64,000 bases of DNA from Hymenobacter psychrophilus (GTDB lineage Bacteria > Bacteroidota > Bacteroidia > Cytophagales > Hymenobacteraceae): contig NZ_FNOV01000002.1 in NCBI RefSeq assembly GCF_900107135.1, positions 62,001 through 126,000 of the forward strand, written 5' to 3'. The position numbers were made by a program, and so were the translations under genes. This document shows, piece after piece, positions 26,159 to 35,145 of this stretch. The stretch's first letter is position 1. Each line of letters starts with the position of its first letter. Below the pieces are notes generated by a model. It was given only the letters and a program-made list of their open reading frames with translations, searched no databases and was not told where the DNA came from.

Positions 26159-29100
26159 ATGCAAGCTCCCGCAGCTCCTTATAAACCTAAAAACCACGTC
26201 CGCATTGTAACGGCCGCGGCCCTGTTCGATGGGCACGATGCCGCCATCAACATCATGCGCCGCATCATCCAGAGCAGCGGGGCCGAGGTTATCCACCTGG
26301 GCCACAACCGCTCGGTGCAGGAAATCGTGGACTGCGCCATTCAGGAAGACGCTCAGGCCATTGCCATTACCAGCTACCAGGGCGGCCACAACGAGTACTT
26401 CAAGTACATGCACGACCTGCTGCAAGAGCGGGGCGCAGGCCACATCAAGCTCTTCGGCGGCGGGGGCGGCGTAATTCTGCCCTCCGAAATCGAGGACCTG
26501 ATGGCTCACGGCGTCACCCGCATCTACTCGCCCGACGACGGCCGCGCCATGGGCCTGCAAGGGATGATTAACGACCTGCTCGAACAGGCCGACTTCCCGA
26601 CCGGCCAGAACCTCAACGGCGAGGCCGACCACCTCAAGGACAAGAACGCCCGCGACATCGGCCGCCTGATTTCGGCCGCCGAAAACTTCCCCGAGGAGTT
26701 TAAAAAAGCTTTTAGCCATCAGCTGTTAGCTGATAGCTCCCGTTCGAACGATAAGCTATCAGCTAACAGATCTGAGCTAACAGCTAAAAAATCCCCCATC
26801 CTCGGTATCACCGGCACGGGCGGCGCGGGCAAGTCGAGCCTGGTGGATGAGCTGGTGCGGCGGTTTCTGATGGACTTCCCCGAGAAGACCATTGCCATTA
26901 TTTCCGTCGACCCCAGCAAGCGCAAGACCGGCGGGGCGCTGCTCGGCGACCGAATCCGGATGAACGCCATCAACAGCCCCCGCGTGTACATGCGCAGCCT
27001 GGCCACGCGCCAGAGCAACCTGGCTCTGAGCAAGTACGTGCAGGATGCCGTGGACGTGGTGCGGGCCGCCGACTTCGACCTGATTATCCTCGAAACCTCC
27101 GGCATCGGCCAGTCCGACACCGAAATCATCGAGCACTCCGACGCCAGCCTCTACGTGATGACGCCCGAATACGGGGCGGCCACCCAGCTGGAGAAAATCG
27201 ACATGCTCGATTTCGCCGACGTGATTGCCCTCAACAAATTCGACAAGCGGGGCGCGCTCGATGCCCTACGTGATGTGCGCAAGCAGTACCAGCGCAACCA
27301 CGGCCTTTGGGACAAGCAGACCGATACCATGCCGGTGTTCGGTACCATCGCCTCGCAGTTCAACGACCCGGGCATGAACCGGCTGTACCGCGCCGTGCTG
27401 GCCACCATGGAGGAGCGCACGGGCCACGCCTTCGCTTCGAAGCTCGAAACCTCGGTGGAGGATTCCGAGAAGATTTACATTATTCCGCCGCACCGCACGC
27501 GCTACCTTTCCGAAATAGCCGAAACCAACCGCCAATATGACCAGTGGGTTCAAAAACAGTCTGCCACAGCGCAGCAGCTCTATGGAATCCGACAAGCCGT
27601 CGGAGCCGTTGAAAGCCTCGGCAACGACCGAATTGGAAACAGTGCCGGAGGAATTGGTAACGGCAGCGGCGCAGCAGGCTCCGGAATCGAGCCCGGAGCA
27701 CTCGTGGCCGGCCTGGAGAGCACCTTCGAGGAGGTCAAGCTCCGCCTGGACGGTCAGAACTGGAAACTCCTGGAGACCTGGCCGCAAACGGTAGCTGCTT
27801 ATAAAGCCCCCGAGTTCGTATTCAAGGTGCGCGACAAGGAAATCCGCATCCAGACCCACACCCAGAGCCTCTCGGGCTCCCAGATTCCGAAAGTGAGCCT
27901 GCCGCGCTATACTGCCTGGGGAGATTTGCTCCGCTGGCAGCTCCAGGAGAACGTGCCCGGCGAGTTCCCCTACACGGCCGGCGTATTCCCCTTCAAGCGC
28001 GAGGGCGAAGACCCCACCCGCATGTTTGCGGGCGAAGGCGGCCCCGAGCGGACCAACCGCCGCTTCCACTACGTGAGTATGGGCCTGCCCGCCAAGCGCC
28101 TGAGCACGGCCTTCGACTCGGTGACGCTCTACGGCGAAGACCCCGACCACCGGCCCGACATCTACGGCAAAATCGGTAACGCCGGCGTGAGCATCGCCTG
28201 CCTCGACGACGCCAAGAAGCTCTATTCGGGCTTCAACCTGGCCAACCCGAGCACCTCGGTTTCCATGACCATCAACGGGCCGGCCGCCACCATTGCCGCC
28301 TTCTTCATGAACGCGGCCATCGACCAGCAGTGCGAGCTCTATATTAAGGAACACGGCCTGGAAGACGAGGTAAGCCAGAAAATCGACGAAATCTACCAGG
28401 GCTACGGCCAGCCCCGCCCCCACTATCAGGGCCCGCTGCCCGAGGGCAACGACGGCCTCGGCCTGCTGCTGCTCGGTGTAACCGGCGACCAGGTGCTGCC
28501 CGCCGACGTGTACGCCGGCATCAAAACCCGCACCCTCACGCAGGTGCGCGGCACGGTGCAGGCCGATATTCTCAAGGAAGATCAGGCCCAGAACACCTGC
28601 ATTTTCTCCACCGAATTCGCCCTGCGCCTGATGGGCGACGTGCAGCAGTACTTCATCGACGAGAAGGTTCGCAACTTCTACTCGGTGTCGATTTCGGGCT
28701 ACCACATTGCCGAGGCCGGCGCCAACCCCATCACCCAGCTGGCCCTCACGCTGAGCAACGGCTTCACGTTTGTGGAGTACTACGTGAGCCGGGGCATGGA
28801 CGTGAACGACTTCGCCCCCAACCTCTCGTTCTTCTTCTCCAACGGCATCGACCCCGAGTACGCCGTGATTGGCCGCGTGGCGCGCCGCATCTGGGCCAAG
28901 GCTATGAAGCTGAAGTACGGCGGCAACGCCCGCTCGCAGATGCTCAAGTACCACATCCAGACCAGCGGCCGGAGCCTGCACGCCCAGGAAATCGACTTCA
29001 ACGACATCCGCACCACCCTGCAGGCCCTGTACGCCATCTACGATAACTGCAACTCCCTGCACACCAACGCCTACGATGAGGCCATTACCACGCCCACCGA

Positions 29101-29647
29101 GGAATCGGTGCGCCGGGCCATGGCCATTCAGCTCATCATCAACCGCGAGCTGGGCCTGGCCAAGAACGAAAACCCGCTGCAAGGCTCCTTCATCATCGAG
29201 GAGCTCACCGACCTAGTGGAAGAGGCCGTGCTGCTCGAATTCGACCGCATCACGGAGCGCGGCGGCGTGCTGGGCGCCATGGAAACCATGTACCAGCGCG
29301 GCAAGATTCAAGAGGAGAGCATGCACTACGAGATGCTCAAGCACACGGGCGAGTACCCCATAATAGGAGTGAACACCTTCCTCTCCTCTAAAGGCTCGCC
29401 CACGGTGGTGCCCGCCGAGGTTATCCGCGCCACCGAGGAGGAAAAGCAGTACCAGATTACGATGCTGCAAGCCCTGCAAGCCCGCAACGCCGACGAGGCC
29501 CCGGCGCGCCTCAAGCACCTGCAACAGGCCGCCGTAGCCAACGAAAACCTGTTCAATGAGCTAATGGAAACCGTCAAGTTCTGCTCCCTTGGCCAGATTA
29601 CGAACGCCCTGTTCGAGGTCGGCGGGCAGTATCGGCGGAATATGTAA
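26159..29647 (+). CDS. icmF: Fused isobutyryl-CoA mutase IcmF (B12-dependent, with MeaI-type G-protein domain)
   Basis: A 1162-residue coenzyme-B12 enzyme interconverting isobutyryl- and butyryl-CoA. The start is the ATG at 26159. Order: B12-binding domain about 14-150 ([27 protein letters not shown]); G-protein chaperone 216-440 ([36 protein letters not shown]); linker; acyl-CoA mutase domain from about 560 to the end ([77 protein letters not shown]). Two oddities: residues about 184-210 are encoded by a palindromic repeat, and a Gly/Asn/Ser-rich linker (about 480-515) looks frame-shifted. A likely part of valine or short-acyl metabolism. Confidence 0.95.
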   Translation: MQAPAAPYKPKNHVRIVTAAALFDGHDAAINIMRRIIQSSGAEVIHLGHNRSVQEIVDCAIQEDAQAIAITSYQGGHNEYFKYMHDLLQERGAGHIKLFGGGGGVILPSEIEDLMAHGVTRIYSPDDGRAMGLQGMINDLLEQADFPTGQNLNGEADHLKDKNARDIGRLISAAENFPEEFKKAFSHQLLADSSRSNDKLSANRSELTAKKSPILGITGTGGAGKSSLVDELVRRFLMDFPEKTIAIISVDPSKRKTGGALLGDRIRMNAINSPRVYMRSLATRQSNLALSKYVQDAVDVVRAADFDLIILETSGIGQSDTEIIEHSDASLYVMTPEYGAATQLEKIDMLDFADVIALNKFDKRGALDALRDVRKQYQRNHGLWDKQTDTMPVFGTIASQFNDPGMNRLYRAVLATMEERTGHAFASKLETSVEDSEKIYIIPPHRTRYLSEIAETNRQYDQWVQKQSATAQQLYGIRQAVGAVESLGNDRIGNSAGGIGNGSGAAGSGIEPGALVAGLESTFEEVKLRLDGQNWKLLETWPQTVAAYKAPEFVFKVRDKEIRIQTHTQSLSGSQIPKVSLPRYTAWGDLLRWQLQENVPGEFPYTAGVFPFKREGEDPTRMFAGEGGPERTNRRFHYVSMGLPAKRLSTAFDSVTLYGEDPDHRPDIYGKIGNAGVSIACLDDAKKLYSGFNLANPSTSVSMTINGPAATIAAFFMNAAIDQQCELYIKEHGLEDEVSQKIDEIYQGYGQPRPHYQGPLPEGNDGLGLLLLGVTGDQVLPADVYAGIKTRTLTQVRGTVQADILKEDQAQNTCIFSTEFALRLMGDVQQYFIDEKVRNFYSVSISGYHIAEAGANPITQLALTLSNGFTFVEYYVSRGMDVNDFAPNLSFFFSNGIDPEYAVIGRVARRIWAKAMKLKYGGNARSQMLKYHIQTSGRSLHAQEIDFNDIRTTLQALYAIYDNCNSLHTNAYDEAITTPTEESVRRAMAIQLIINRELGLAKNENPLQGSFIIEELTDLVEEAVLLEFDRITERGGVLGAMETMYQRGKIQEESMHYEMLKHTGEYPIIGVNTFLSSKGSPTVVPAEVIRATEEEKQYQITMLQALQARNADEAPARLKHLQQAAVANENLFNELMETVKFCSLGQITNALFEVGGQYRRNM
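26709..26790. repeat. Palindromic repeat inside the icmF coding sequence
   Basis: Perfect 16-nt arms (26723-26738, 26754-26769) plus another copy of AGCTAACAG at 26775-26783. It is in frame and encodes the linker between the B12 domain and the G domain ([20 protein letters not shown] and onwards). AT content and codon use differ sharply from the flanks. Confidence 0.85.
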
Positions 29648-29688
29648 TTCTTTTCTTTAACTAATTTCTAACATTAACTTTTAAATAT

Positions 29689-31461
29689 ATGCTGCTGAAT
29701 TTACCAGTAAAATACAAGTCTTTAGACCCTTTCAATTTAAATTTGCCTGATTTAACAATTTTAACAGGTGTAAATGGGGCCGGTAAAACACAGATTTTAT
29801 CTGCAATTATTGAAACAAAGGCATCAGTATCTGAAAATAACCAAGAATTGAATCCAAAAAAATATGTAACTCACCAAACTTTGTCACCGAATGATAGCAA
29901 TATAATAACAAGACAATCATCATTACAGGAAATTGAAGACATTTGGAACCCATATCATAATTTTCAACAACAAAATAAGTTAAGGCAGTACAACTTAAAT
30001 CAATTTGTAAATGACCCCAAACAAGTTAAGATTTTAGTAGATATTGCAAATAAAACAAACAAAGATATTAACGAATTATCACAAGAAGATGTTTATCTTC
30101 ATCGTCCAATTCATATTACTTCAGATGATATATTCTATCAAAATTTTTCAGGATTATTCAAAAGATACCAAGATAAATTCGATGAAAATAGATATCAAAG
30201 ATTTATCTCTGTTGAAAACAATGACAAATCAATAATATATTTATCAAATGAGGATTTTATAACAGAAAACGGAGAAGCACCTTGGGACTTTGTGAATAAA
30301 ATCATAAAGGAAGCGAATCTAGATTATCACATAAATTCGCCTAGTGGTATCCATAGAGATGCACCATTCGAACTTAAATTAGTTAATAATATAACAGGAA
30401 CCGAAGTTAAATTCAGCGACTTATCATCAGGGGAAAAAGTATTGATGTCCTTAGCTTTGGCATTATACAATTCAAAATTTTCTATTGAATTTCCTAAAGT
30501 TCTATTGATGGATGAACCTGACGCTTCTCTCCATCCATCAATGTCTAAGCAATTTCTTGATGTAATTTTAAATGTTTTTGTTAAAGACAAGGGAGTGAAA
30601 GTCATAATGACTACTCACTCTCCTTCAACTGTTGCCTTAGCGCCCGAGGAGTCGTTGTTCGTTGTCAATAAATCTGGTCAACGTCTGGAAAAGTCTACTA
30701 AAGACCATGCTCTGAAAATACTTACTTCAGGCGTTCCATCTTTCAGTGTTAATTACGAAAATAGAAGACAAGTTTTTGTAGAGAGTAAGTATGATGTTAT
30801 ATTTTACGAAAAAATTTATAATAAACTCAAGAGTAAGCTGATTAAAGATATTTCTCTTAATTTTATTTCTTCAGGAGTAGCTGGAGCAGGTAATTGCGAC
30901 CAAGTTATTGATATCGTAGAAAGGTTAACATCTTTTGGAAACAAATTTGTGTTTGGAATTATTGATTGGGATATAAAAAATAATCCTCAAGGACATATTT
31001 TAGTTCTTGGACATTCAGAAAGATATAGTTTAGAGAACTACATCTTTGATCCAATTCTACTTTGTGCGCTACTTTTAAGCGAAAGACTTATTGAAAGAGC
31101 TGATCTAGGACTCACAAATAACGAAACATACTCAGAATTCAGGAATTTATCAAATCCTCAACTTCAACTTATGTCCGATTTTATTATAAACAAAGTATCA
31201 GATGGATTTGATATTACTAAATCATCTATGAAAAAAGTTATCTACGGCAATAATTCAGAAATATCAATTCCCGAATGGTATTTAGAGAATCAAGGCCATA
31301 ATTTAGAAGCTATTATTAAAAATAAATTTCCTCAATTAAATAAATTTAATAAAGAGGAAGGATTGAAGAAGGAAATAATTAATAAAATTATTGATGATAT
31401 TCCTGAATTTATTCCTAAAGACATATTAGATTTATTCCATAGTATTCAGGATATGGACTAG
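29689..31461 (+). CDS. AAA/ABC ATPase fused to TOPRIM/DUF4435-like nuclease module, probable anti-phage protein
   Basis: A 590-residue protein from a gene about two-thirds AT in a high-GC chromosome, using AT-ending codons throughout: almost certainly acquired. The N-terminal half is an SMC/ABC-like ATPase: Walker A GVNGAGKT (27-34), signature LSSGEK (245-250), Walker B VLLMDEP (271-277) and H-loop His310 in TTHSP. The C-terminal half is TOPRIM-like: VFVESKYDVIFYEKIY (Glu365, Asp369), a Gly-rich turn GVAGAGNCDQ, FGIIDWDIK (Asp426, Asp428) and ERYSLENYIFDP, a DUF4435-type block. Architecture recalls a one-polypeptide AriA-AriB (PARIS) or OLD/GajA protein. Function and subfamily are inference. 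No partner gene is adjacent. Confidence 0.75.
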   Translation: MLLNLPVKYKSLDPFNLNLPDLTILTGVNGAGKTQILSAIIETKASVSENNQELNPKKYVTHQTLSPNDSNIITRQSSLQEIEDIWNPYHNFQQQNKLRQYNLNQFVNDPKQVKILVDIANKTNKDINELSQEDVYLHRPIHITSDDIFYQNFSGLFKRYQDKFDENRYQRFISVENNDKSIIYLSNEDFITENGEAPWDFVNKIIKEANLDYHINSPSGIHRDAPFELKLVNNITGTEVKFSDLSSGEKVLMSLALALYNSKFSIEFPKVLLMDEPDASLHPSMSKQFLDVILNVFVKDKGVKVIMTTHSPSTVALAPEESLFVVNKSGQRLEKSTKDHALKILTSGVPSFSVNYENRRQVFVESKYDVIFYEKIYNKLKSKLIKDISLNFISSGVAGAGNCDQVIDIVERLTSFGNKFVFGIIDWDIKNNPQGHILVLGHSERYSLENYIFDPILLCALLLSERLIERADLGLTNNETYSEFRNLSNPQLQLMSDFIINKVSDGFDITKSSMKKVIYGNNSEISIPEWYLENQGHNLEAIIKNKFPQLNKFNKEEGLKKEIINKIIDDIPEFIPKDILDLFHSIQDMD

Positions 31462-31812
31462 TTGAATAAATACGCTGCTTATCAAGCCACTTTACGATGA
31501 GGCCTTGAATACCGTTAGCCACATCGAATTCAATCATTTGATGCCCTGTGCATCTCGGTAACTAAATACTGCGCCGCCTGAACCACTCCGGGCGGCGCAC
31601 CTGTTTCCGCAGCTACTCCCTGGCCCGCCGCTGCCTTTACGAGCCGCTTCGGGTGGGGCCGGGGGCGCACGGTGGGGCGTTGGTGGCGGTTCGTGGTAGC
31701 GGTGGGCCGGAGGTAGCTTGGCAACCTGACCCGCGCCCCTGTTCGTAGCGTCGATTGCCCCGTTCATCGGCTCACCACTTATCCGCGCCGGGCAATTGGC
31801 TAGCTTTGATAC
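31462..31812. other. Gene-free region after the AT-rich island
   Basis: The first about 100 bp are still AT-rich and look like the right edge of the acquired segment. Then host-like GC-rich sequence begins, with a hairpin TGCGCCGCC / GGCGGCGCA at 31570-31578 and 31591-31599. The last 8 bp before the next gene include a -7 box. A 64-codon minus-strand frame at 31530-31724 is possible but has no supporting feature. Confidence 0.5.
31801..31808 (+). promoter_or_regulatory. Candidate -7 box (TAGCTTTG) of the penicillin-binding protein gene
   Basis: An exact TAnnTTTG match directly before the ATG at 31813. If used, transcription would begin at about 31815 and translation would use the ATG at 31840, which has GTGGAGG in front of it. 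Confidence 0.45.
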
Positions 31813-33651
31813 ATGCATACAGTTTTCTATAAGTGGAGGATGGGACTCCTGCTGTTGCTGCTGCTCATCGGGCAGACAGCCTGCTCCTCCCCTTCGGCCG
31901 AGGTGGCGGCGCAGGAGGTCCAGGAGCCTACCGAAACCTTCGCCCGCCGCCGCGTGGTAGTGGGTGCCGACTCGCTCGTGCGCGGCCGCCTGCTCGACCG
32001 TAACGACTCGGTGCTGGTAGCTACCGGCACGTTGCACCTGCTGAAGCTGCCGCGCAAGGGCACCCTCGATACCCTGGCGTTGGGCCAATTGCTGGGCTGG
32101 GGGCCGGCCACCATCAAGCGGCGCATTGCCAACGCCCTGCCCTACGACAACGCCCCGAATGGCTACCCCGTAAATCTGCGGCTGACGGCGGCCGAAGCAG
32201 CGCGGGTGCGTAAGGCCCGCAAGCAGTGGCCCACGCTGGTGCTCAGTACCCAAGTGGGTCGCCGCTATACTGCCAACGCCGGCGCGGCGGTACTGGGCTA
32301 CCCGGCCGCCGAGGCCCAGGCCTTTTTCACGCAGGCCAAGCGCACCCAGCGCGGCCGCTTTTACCAGCTGCGCAACGGCGGCGTTGAGGGCTACTACAAC
32401 GGCCTGCTGACGGGCCGCGTCGGCTACCTGCACCCGCTCATCGACTCGCTGGGCCAAAACCGCGGCAGCTGGGCCACCGATACCGTCTTTCGCCAGGGCC
32501 AGGACCTGCACCTGACCATCGACCGCAACCTGCAGGCCTACGCCGAGCAGCTCATGGGCAACCGCAAGGGCTACCTGGTAGCCCTCGACCCGAAAACCGG
32601 CGAAATCCTGGCCTACGTGTCGGGCCCCGTGTACGACCCGGCCACCCTCACGGCTCCCGACCAAGCCAAGGTGCGCTCGGAAATGCTGTATGATGAGAAC
32701 CGGCCGCTTATCAACCGGCCCGCCATGCTGGCCAACCCGCCTGGTTCGGTGTTCAAGCTGGTGAATGCGGCCGTGGCCCTGCAGCTGGGCGCCATCAAGC
32801 CCGGCACCGGTTTCAAGTGCGACCAGCGGCTGATTAAGTGCGTGCACAACCATCCGGTACCCAGCAGCCTCACGGTGGGCCTCAAGTACAGCTGCAACCC
32901 CTACTTCTACCAGACCATGCGCAACCTCATCCAGCGCATGCCCGATAGCCTAGTAGTCGATACCGTGGCTGCCCGCCACGCCAACCTGGCCGAATGGCGG
33001 CGCTACGTGCGCTCCTTCGGCCTCGATTCGGTGCTGGGCGTTGACATCCCGCGCGAGGCCCCCGGCTTTTTGCCCACTCCTGAATACTACGACAAGGCCC
33101 GCGGCACCCGCCGCTGGACTTACCGCTCCATCTACTCACTGAGTATCGGGCAGGGCGAAATCAATATGACGGGCCTGCAAATGGCTAACATGACGGCCAT
33201 CATCGCCAACCGCGGCTGGTACTACCCGCCCCACCTCGTGCGCAGCATCGGCGAGGATGGACCGCTCCCCCGCTTCCTCGAAAAGCGCCACACCCTCATC
33301 GACAGCGCCAACTTCGAAGCCCTGCTACCCGGCATGGTTGGGGTGATGCAGCGCGGCGGCACGGCCGAAACCTCCAGCCTCGCCGATGTAGGCATTACGG
33401 TGGCCGGCAAAACCGGCACCGTCGAAAACGGCGGCGCCGACGACGACGACCACGCCGCCTTTGTCGGTTTCGCCCCCGCCGACAACCCGAAGATTGTAGT
33501 AGCCGTGTATCTCGAAAACGCCGGTTTCGGAGCCACCGCTGCCGCGCCCTGCGCCGTTATGGTGATGGAAAAGCACCTGCGCGGCTCCATTGCCCCCAAA
33601 CGCAAGCGCTGGGAAGCCCGCGTGAAGCACCGCGCCCGCAACGGGTATTAA
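31813..33651 (+). CDS. Penicillin-binding protein transpeptidase (class B, PBP2-like), predicted lipoprotein
   Basis: A 612-residue D,D-transpeptidase. The three active-site motifs are present: S312-V-F-K315 (in ANPPGSVFKLVNAA), SCN in KYSCNPYFYQ and KTG in AGKTGTVENG. The non-catalytic N-terminal part (RGRLLDRNDSVLV, then a short dimerisation region) is smaller than in enterobacterial PBP2. Instead of a single transmembrane anchor, the N-terminus reads as a lipoprotein signal with Cys24 (LLLLLLLIGQTAC). The start is the ATG at 31813, which keeps the Lys/Arg n-region; the ATG at 31840 is the alternative. It cross-links periplasmic peptidoglycan, probably for elongation. Confidence 0.88.
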   Translation: MHTVFYKWRMGLLLLLLLIGQTACSSPSAEVAAQEVQEPTETFARRRVVVGADSLVRGRLLDRNDSVLVATGTLHLLKLPRKGTLDTLALGQLLGWGPATIKRRIANALPYDNAPNGYPVNLRLTAAEAARVRKARKQWPTLVLSTQVGRRYTANAGAAVLGYPAAEAQAFFTQAKRTQRGRFYQLRNGGVEGYYNGLLTGRVGYLHPLIDSLGQNRGSWATDTVFRQGQDLHLTIDRNLQAYAEQLMGNRKGYLVALDPKTGEILAYVSGPVYDPATLTAPDQAKVRSEMLYDENRPLINRPAMLANPPGSVFKLVNAAVALQLGAIKPGTGFKCDQRLIKCVHNHPVPSSLTVGLKYSCNPYFYQTMRNLIQRMPDSLVVDTVAARHANLAEWRRYVRSFGLDSVLGVDIPREAPGFLPTPEYYDKARGTRRWTYRSIYSLSIGQGEINMTGLQMANMTAIIANRGWYYPPHLVRSIGEDGPLPRFLEKRHTLIDSANFEALLPGMVGVMQRGGTAETSSLADVGITVAGKTGTVENGGADDDDHAAFVGFAPADNPKIVVAVYLENAGFGATAAAPCAVMVMEKHLRGSIAPKRKRWEARVKHRARNGY

Positions 33652-33726
33652 TCGCCAAACAGAACGCTGCTATTGTATATTCGGCGCGGCGTTCTGGCAG
33701 TTTAGCGGTTCTTTCCCGACTGCTGG

Positions 33727-33825
33727 TTTTTAGTTGATCGATGCATCACCGTGGGCGACGCCCGCCCGCTCTATCCCGCCCCCGACGAGCGCAACCGGCG
33801 CGTAGAAGTGCGGGTGGTAGAATAA
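33727..33825 (+). pseudogene. Remnant of an OmpA-family C-terminus
   Basis: An open frame without a start ends in VGDARPLYPAPDERNRRVEV and a short tail before the TAA at 33823. This is the terminal segment of OmpA peptidoglycan-binding domains (compare DNRQQNRRIEIRIL at the end of the protein at 17233-19182). No upstream part of the domain is found within the preceding 100 bp, so I read it as a degraded gene end. Confidence 0.55.
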
Positions 33826-33856
33826 GCGCCCACAATTACTGAAAGCCTGGTTCCTA

Positions 33857-33903
33857 AACGCCAAGAGCCCGCTTCTGACTGGCAGAAGCGGGCTCTTGGC
33901 GTT
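33857..33903. terminator. 21-bp perfect hairpin between the OmpA remnant and a convergent gene
   Basis: Arms 33857-33877 and 33883-33903, 5-base loop, 15 bp from the stop of the minus-strand gene at 33918. No T-run, so a terminator only by position. Confidence 0.6.
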
Positions 33904-33917
33904 CATGTAAGTAGTTC

Positions 33918-34457
33918 CTACTTACGGGTTCTGGGTTTGGGTTTAGCCGGGGCGGGTGCGGGAGGAGTCCGACGGGCCTCTTCACGCTGGTAGAAAGCTA
34001 CCTCATGCTGATAGGCCGAATAGTCCCAAGAGGGCCGGGCCGCGGCGGCCTGGCGGGCGGCCGAGCGGATGGCGTCCAGCTGCGCGGCGGGCAGAAACGA
34101 CTGCGCCGAGTCGGCCAGCAGAGCTTGGTGGGTCTGCTCCAGTACCGTTTCGAGAGCCCCAATTTCGGCAGAACCCTTGCCGGAAAGAGCGCCTGGTTCG
34201 GTGCGCTGGCGGGCTACTTGCTGGCCCTGATAGTTAAAGGCGCTGTTGGATTTTGGAGTCGGGATAACGACCGGAGTAGTCGGCGAGGCCTCTTCTGCAC
34301 CGATGGTTTTGTGCTTGGCCTTGGCTTTAGCCTTGCTATTGCGGGCGGCCATAGTGCCTATTTGGGTGGCGGCCCGCACACCGCCGAGCAGCAGGCTGGT
34401 TTGGGCTTGTGCCAAGTGTACACTGGCAAGGAAGAGAAAAGTAAACAGGTATTTCAT
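33918..34457 (-). CDS. Hypothetical secreted protein with basic, Pro-rich ends
   Basis: A 179-residue protein from the ATG at 34457. Signal peptide KYLFTFLFLASVHLAQAQ. It then has a Lys/Ala-rich stretch (ARNSKAKAKAKHKTIG), a central region ETVLEQTHQALLADSAQSFL and AIRSAARQAAAARPSWDYSA, and a Pro/Lys-rich tail PPAPAPAKPKPRTRK. No family recognised. Probably periplasmic or surface-associated. The 283 bp to the next plus-strand gene hold AT-rich promoter-like sequence for both directions. Confidence 0.6.
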   Translation of the reverse strand: MKYLFTFLFLASVHLAQAQTSLLLGGVRAATQIGTMAARNSKAKAKAKHKTIGAEEASPTTPVVIPTPKSNSAFNYQGQQVARQRTEPGALSGKGSAEIGALETVLEQTHQALLADSAQSFLPAAQLDAIRSAARQAAAARPSWDYSAYQHEVAFYQREEARRTPPAPAPAKPKPRTRK

Positions 34458-34690
34458 CCGTAAAATCTTATACTGAAAAGATGGCGTGAAAGTAGACAAC
34501 CAGAATGAAAATCCAGCTATACAGGGTGCTAAATGATTTTATGGGCAGTTTGATGCTCCCCCGCCAAGCTATTTGATATAGATATAGTGCAGCATTGCCT
34601 ACCCACCGATTACCTGAGGGAGCTCACGCCTGTGACCAAAGCATCATCATTTTATTATGCTTGCATAACAATTTAGTAATTCAGGTGTAG

Positions 34691-34698
34691 TATCTTTG
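34691..34698 (+). promoter_or_regulatory. Candidate -7 box (TATCTTTG) of the 45-codon gene
   Basis: An exact TAnnTTTG match 42 bp before the ATG at 34741, after an AT-rich stretch. The expected -33 TTTG is not clear (TTTA at 34672 is too close). Confidence 0.5.
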
Positions 34699-34740
34699 CA
34701 GCCAATCAGCTGATTGACACTTACCTTACCATCGAGTACC

Positions 34741-34878
34741 ATGAAAAAGAGCACCGCCACCTTTTCGTCGCTGCTGCTGCTGGGCAGCTTCGGCTCCTAC
34801 CGTTTTCTGGCCGCCCAACTGCGCGACCTGAGCCTGCATTTCGACCTGCGCGACGACGAAGAACTGCACTTCTGCTAA
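34741..34878 (+). CDS. 45-residue small protein in its own transcription unit
   Basis: An ATG-started frame with host-like GC-rich codons encoding MKKSTATFSSLLLLGSFGSY, then RFLAAQLRDLSLHFDLRDDE and ending HFC. The N-terminus has two lysines and a short hydrophobic stretch with GSFGS, like a weak signal or membrane-active segment. The C-terminus is an amphipathic acidic helix closing on Cys. A -7 box stands 42 bp upstream and a terminator 23 bp downstream, so it appears to be a complete monocistronic gene. I know no family. Confidence 0.6.
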   Translation: MKKSTATFSSLLLLGSFGSYRFLAAQLRDLSLHFDLRDDEELHFC

Positions 34879-34901
34879 GCTTCACCCGTCTATTCTTTTA
34901 C

Positions 34902-34937
34902 CGCTAGCCTCGCCCCTTTGGCGGGGCTAGCGTATTT
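34902..34937 (+). terminator. Terminator of the 45-codon gene
   Basis: Stem CGCTAGCC / GGCTAGCG (34902-34909, 34925-34932) with further inner GC pairing, then TATTTTT. Confidence 0.8.
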
Positions 34938-35145
34938 TTGAACCTCAGAAACCGGGCTTCATTGTCAGCACCTTAGCGGCGGAGCCAGAAAAAACAACAT
35001 CCATTCGCGGCGGTTTTCGGTACTTCACAGTGGCGACGGCCCGCGCGGGCTGCGCTTCCCCTTTTCCACCTGTTGATTTCGCCCCCGGCCACTGCCCGAA
35101 ACAAGCGGCGGCAGCAGCGGCAGAATCAGCGCAACTCAGTGCTTT

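Noticed and set aside
27537..27794. Separate 85-codon gene inside icmF
   Set aside because: Better explained as an out-of-frame trace of the ancestral linker than as a separate gene.
27266..29182. 638-codon open frame opposite icmF
   Set aside because: GC-rich shadow of a confirmed gene; composition of Gly/Ala/Val/His repeats and no domain.
31530..31724. 64-codon minus-strand frame after the foreign ATPase gene
   Set aside because: Low-complexity Arg/Pro/Ala sequence, no start signal, no conservation evident.
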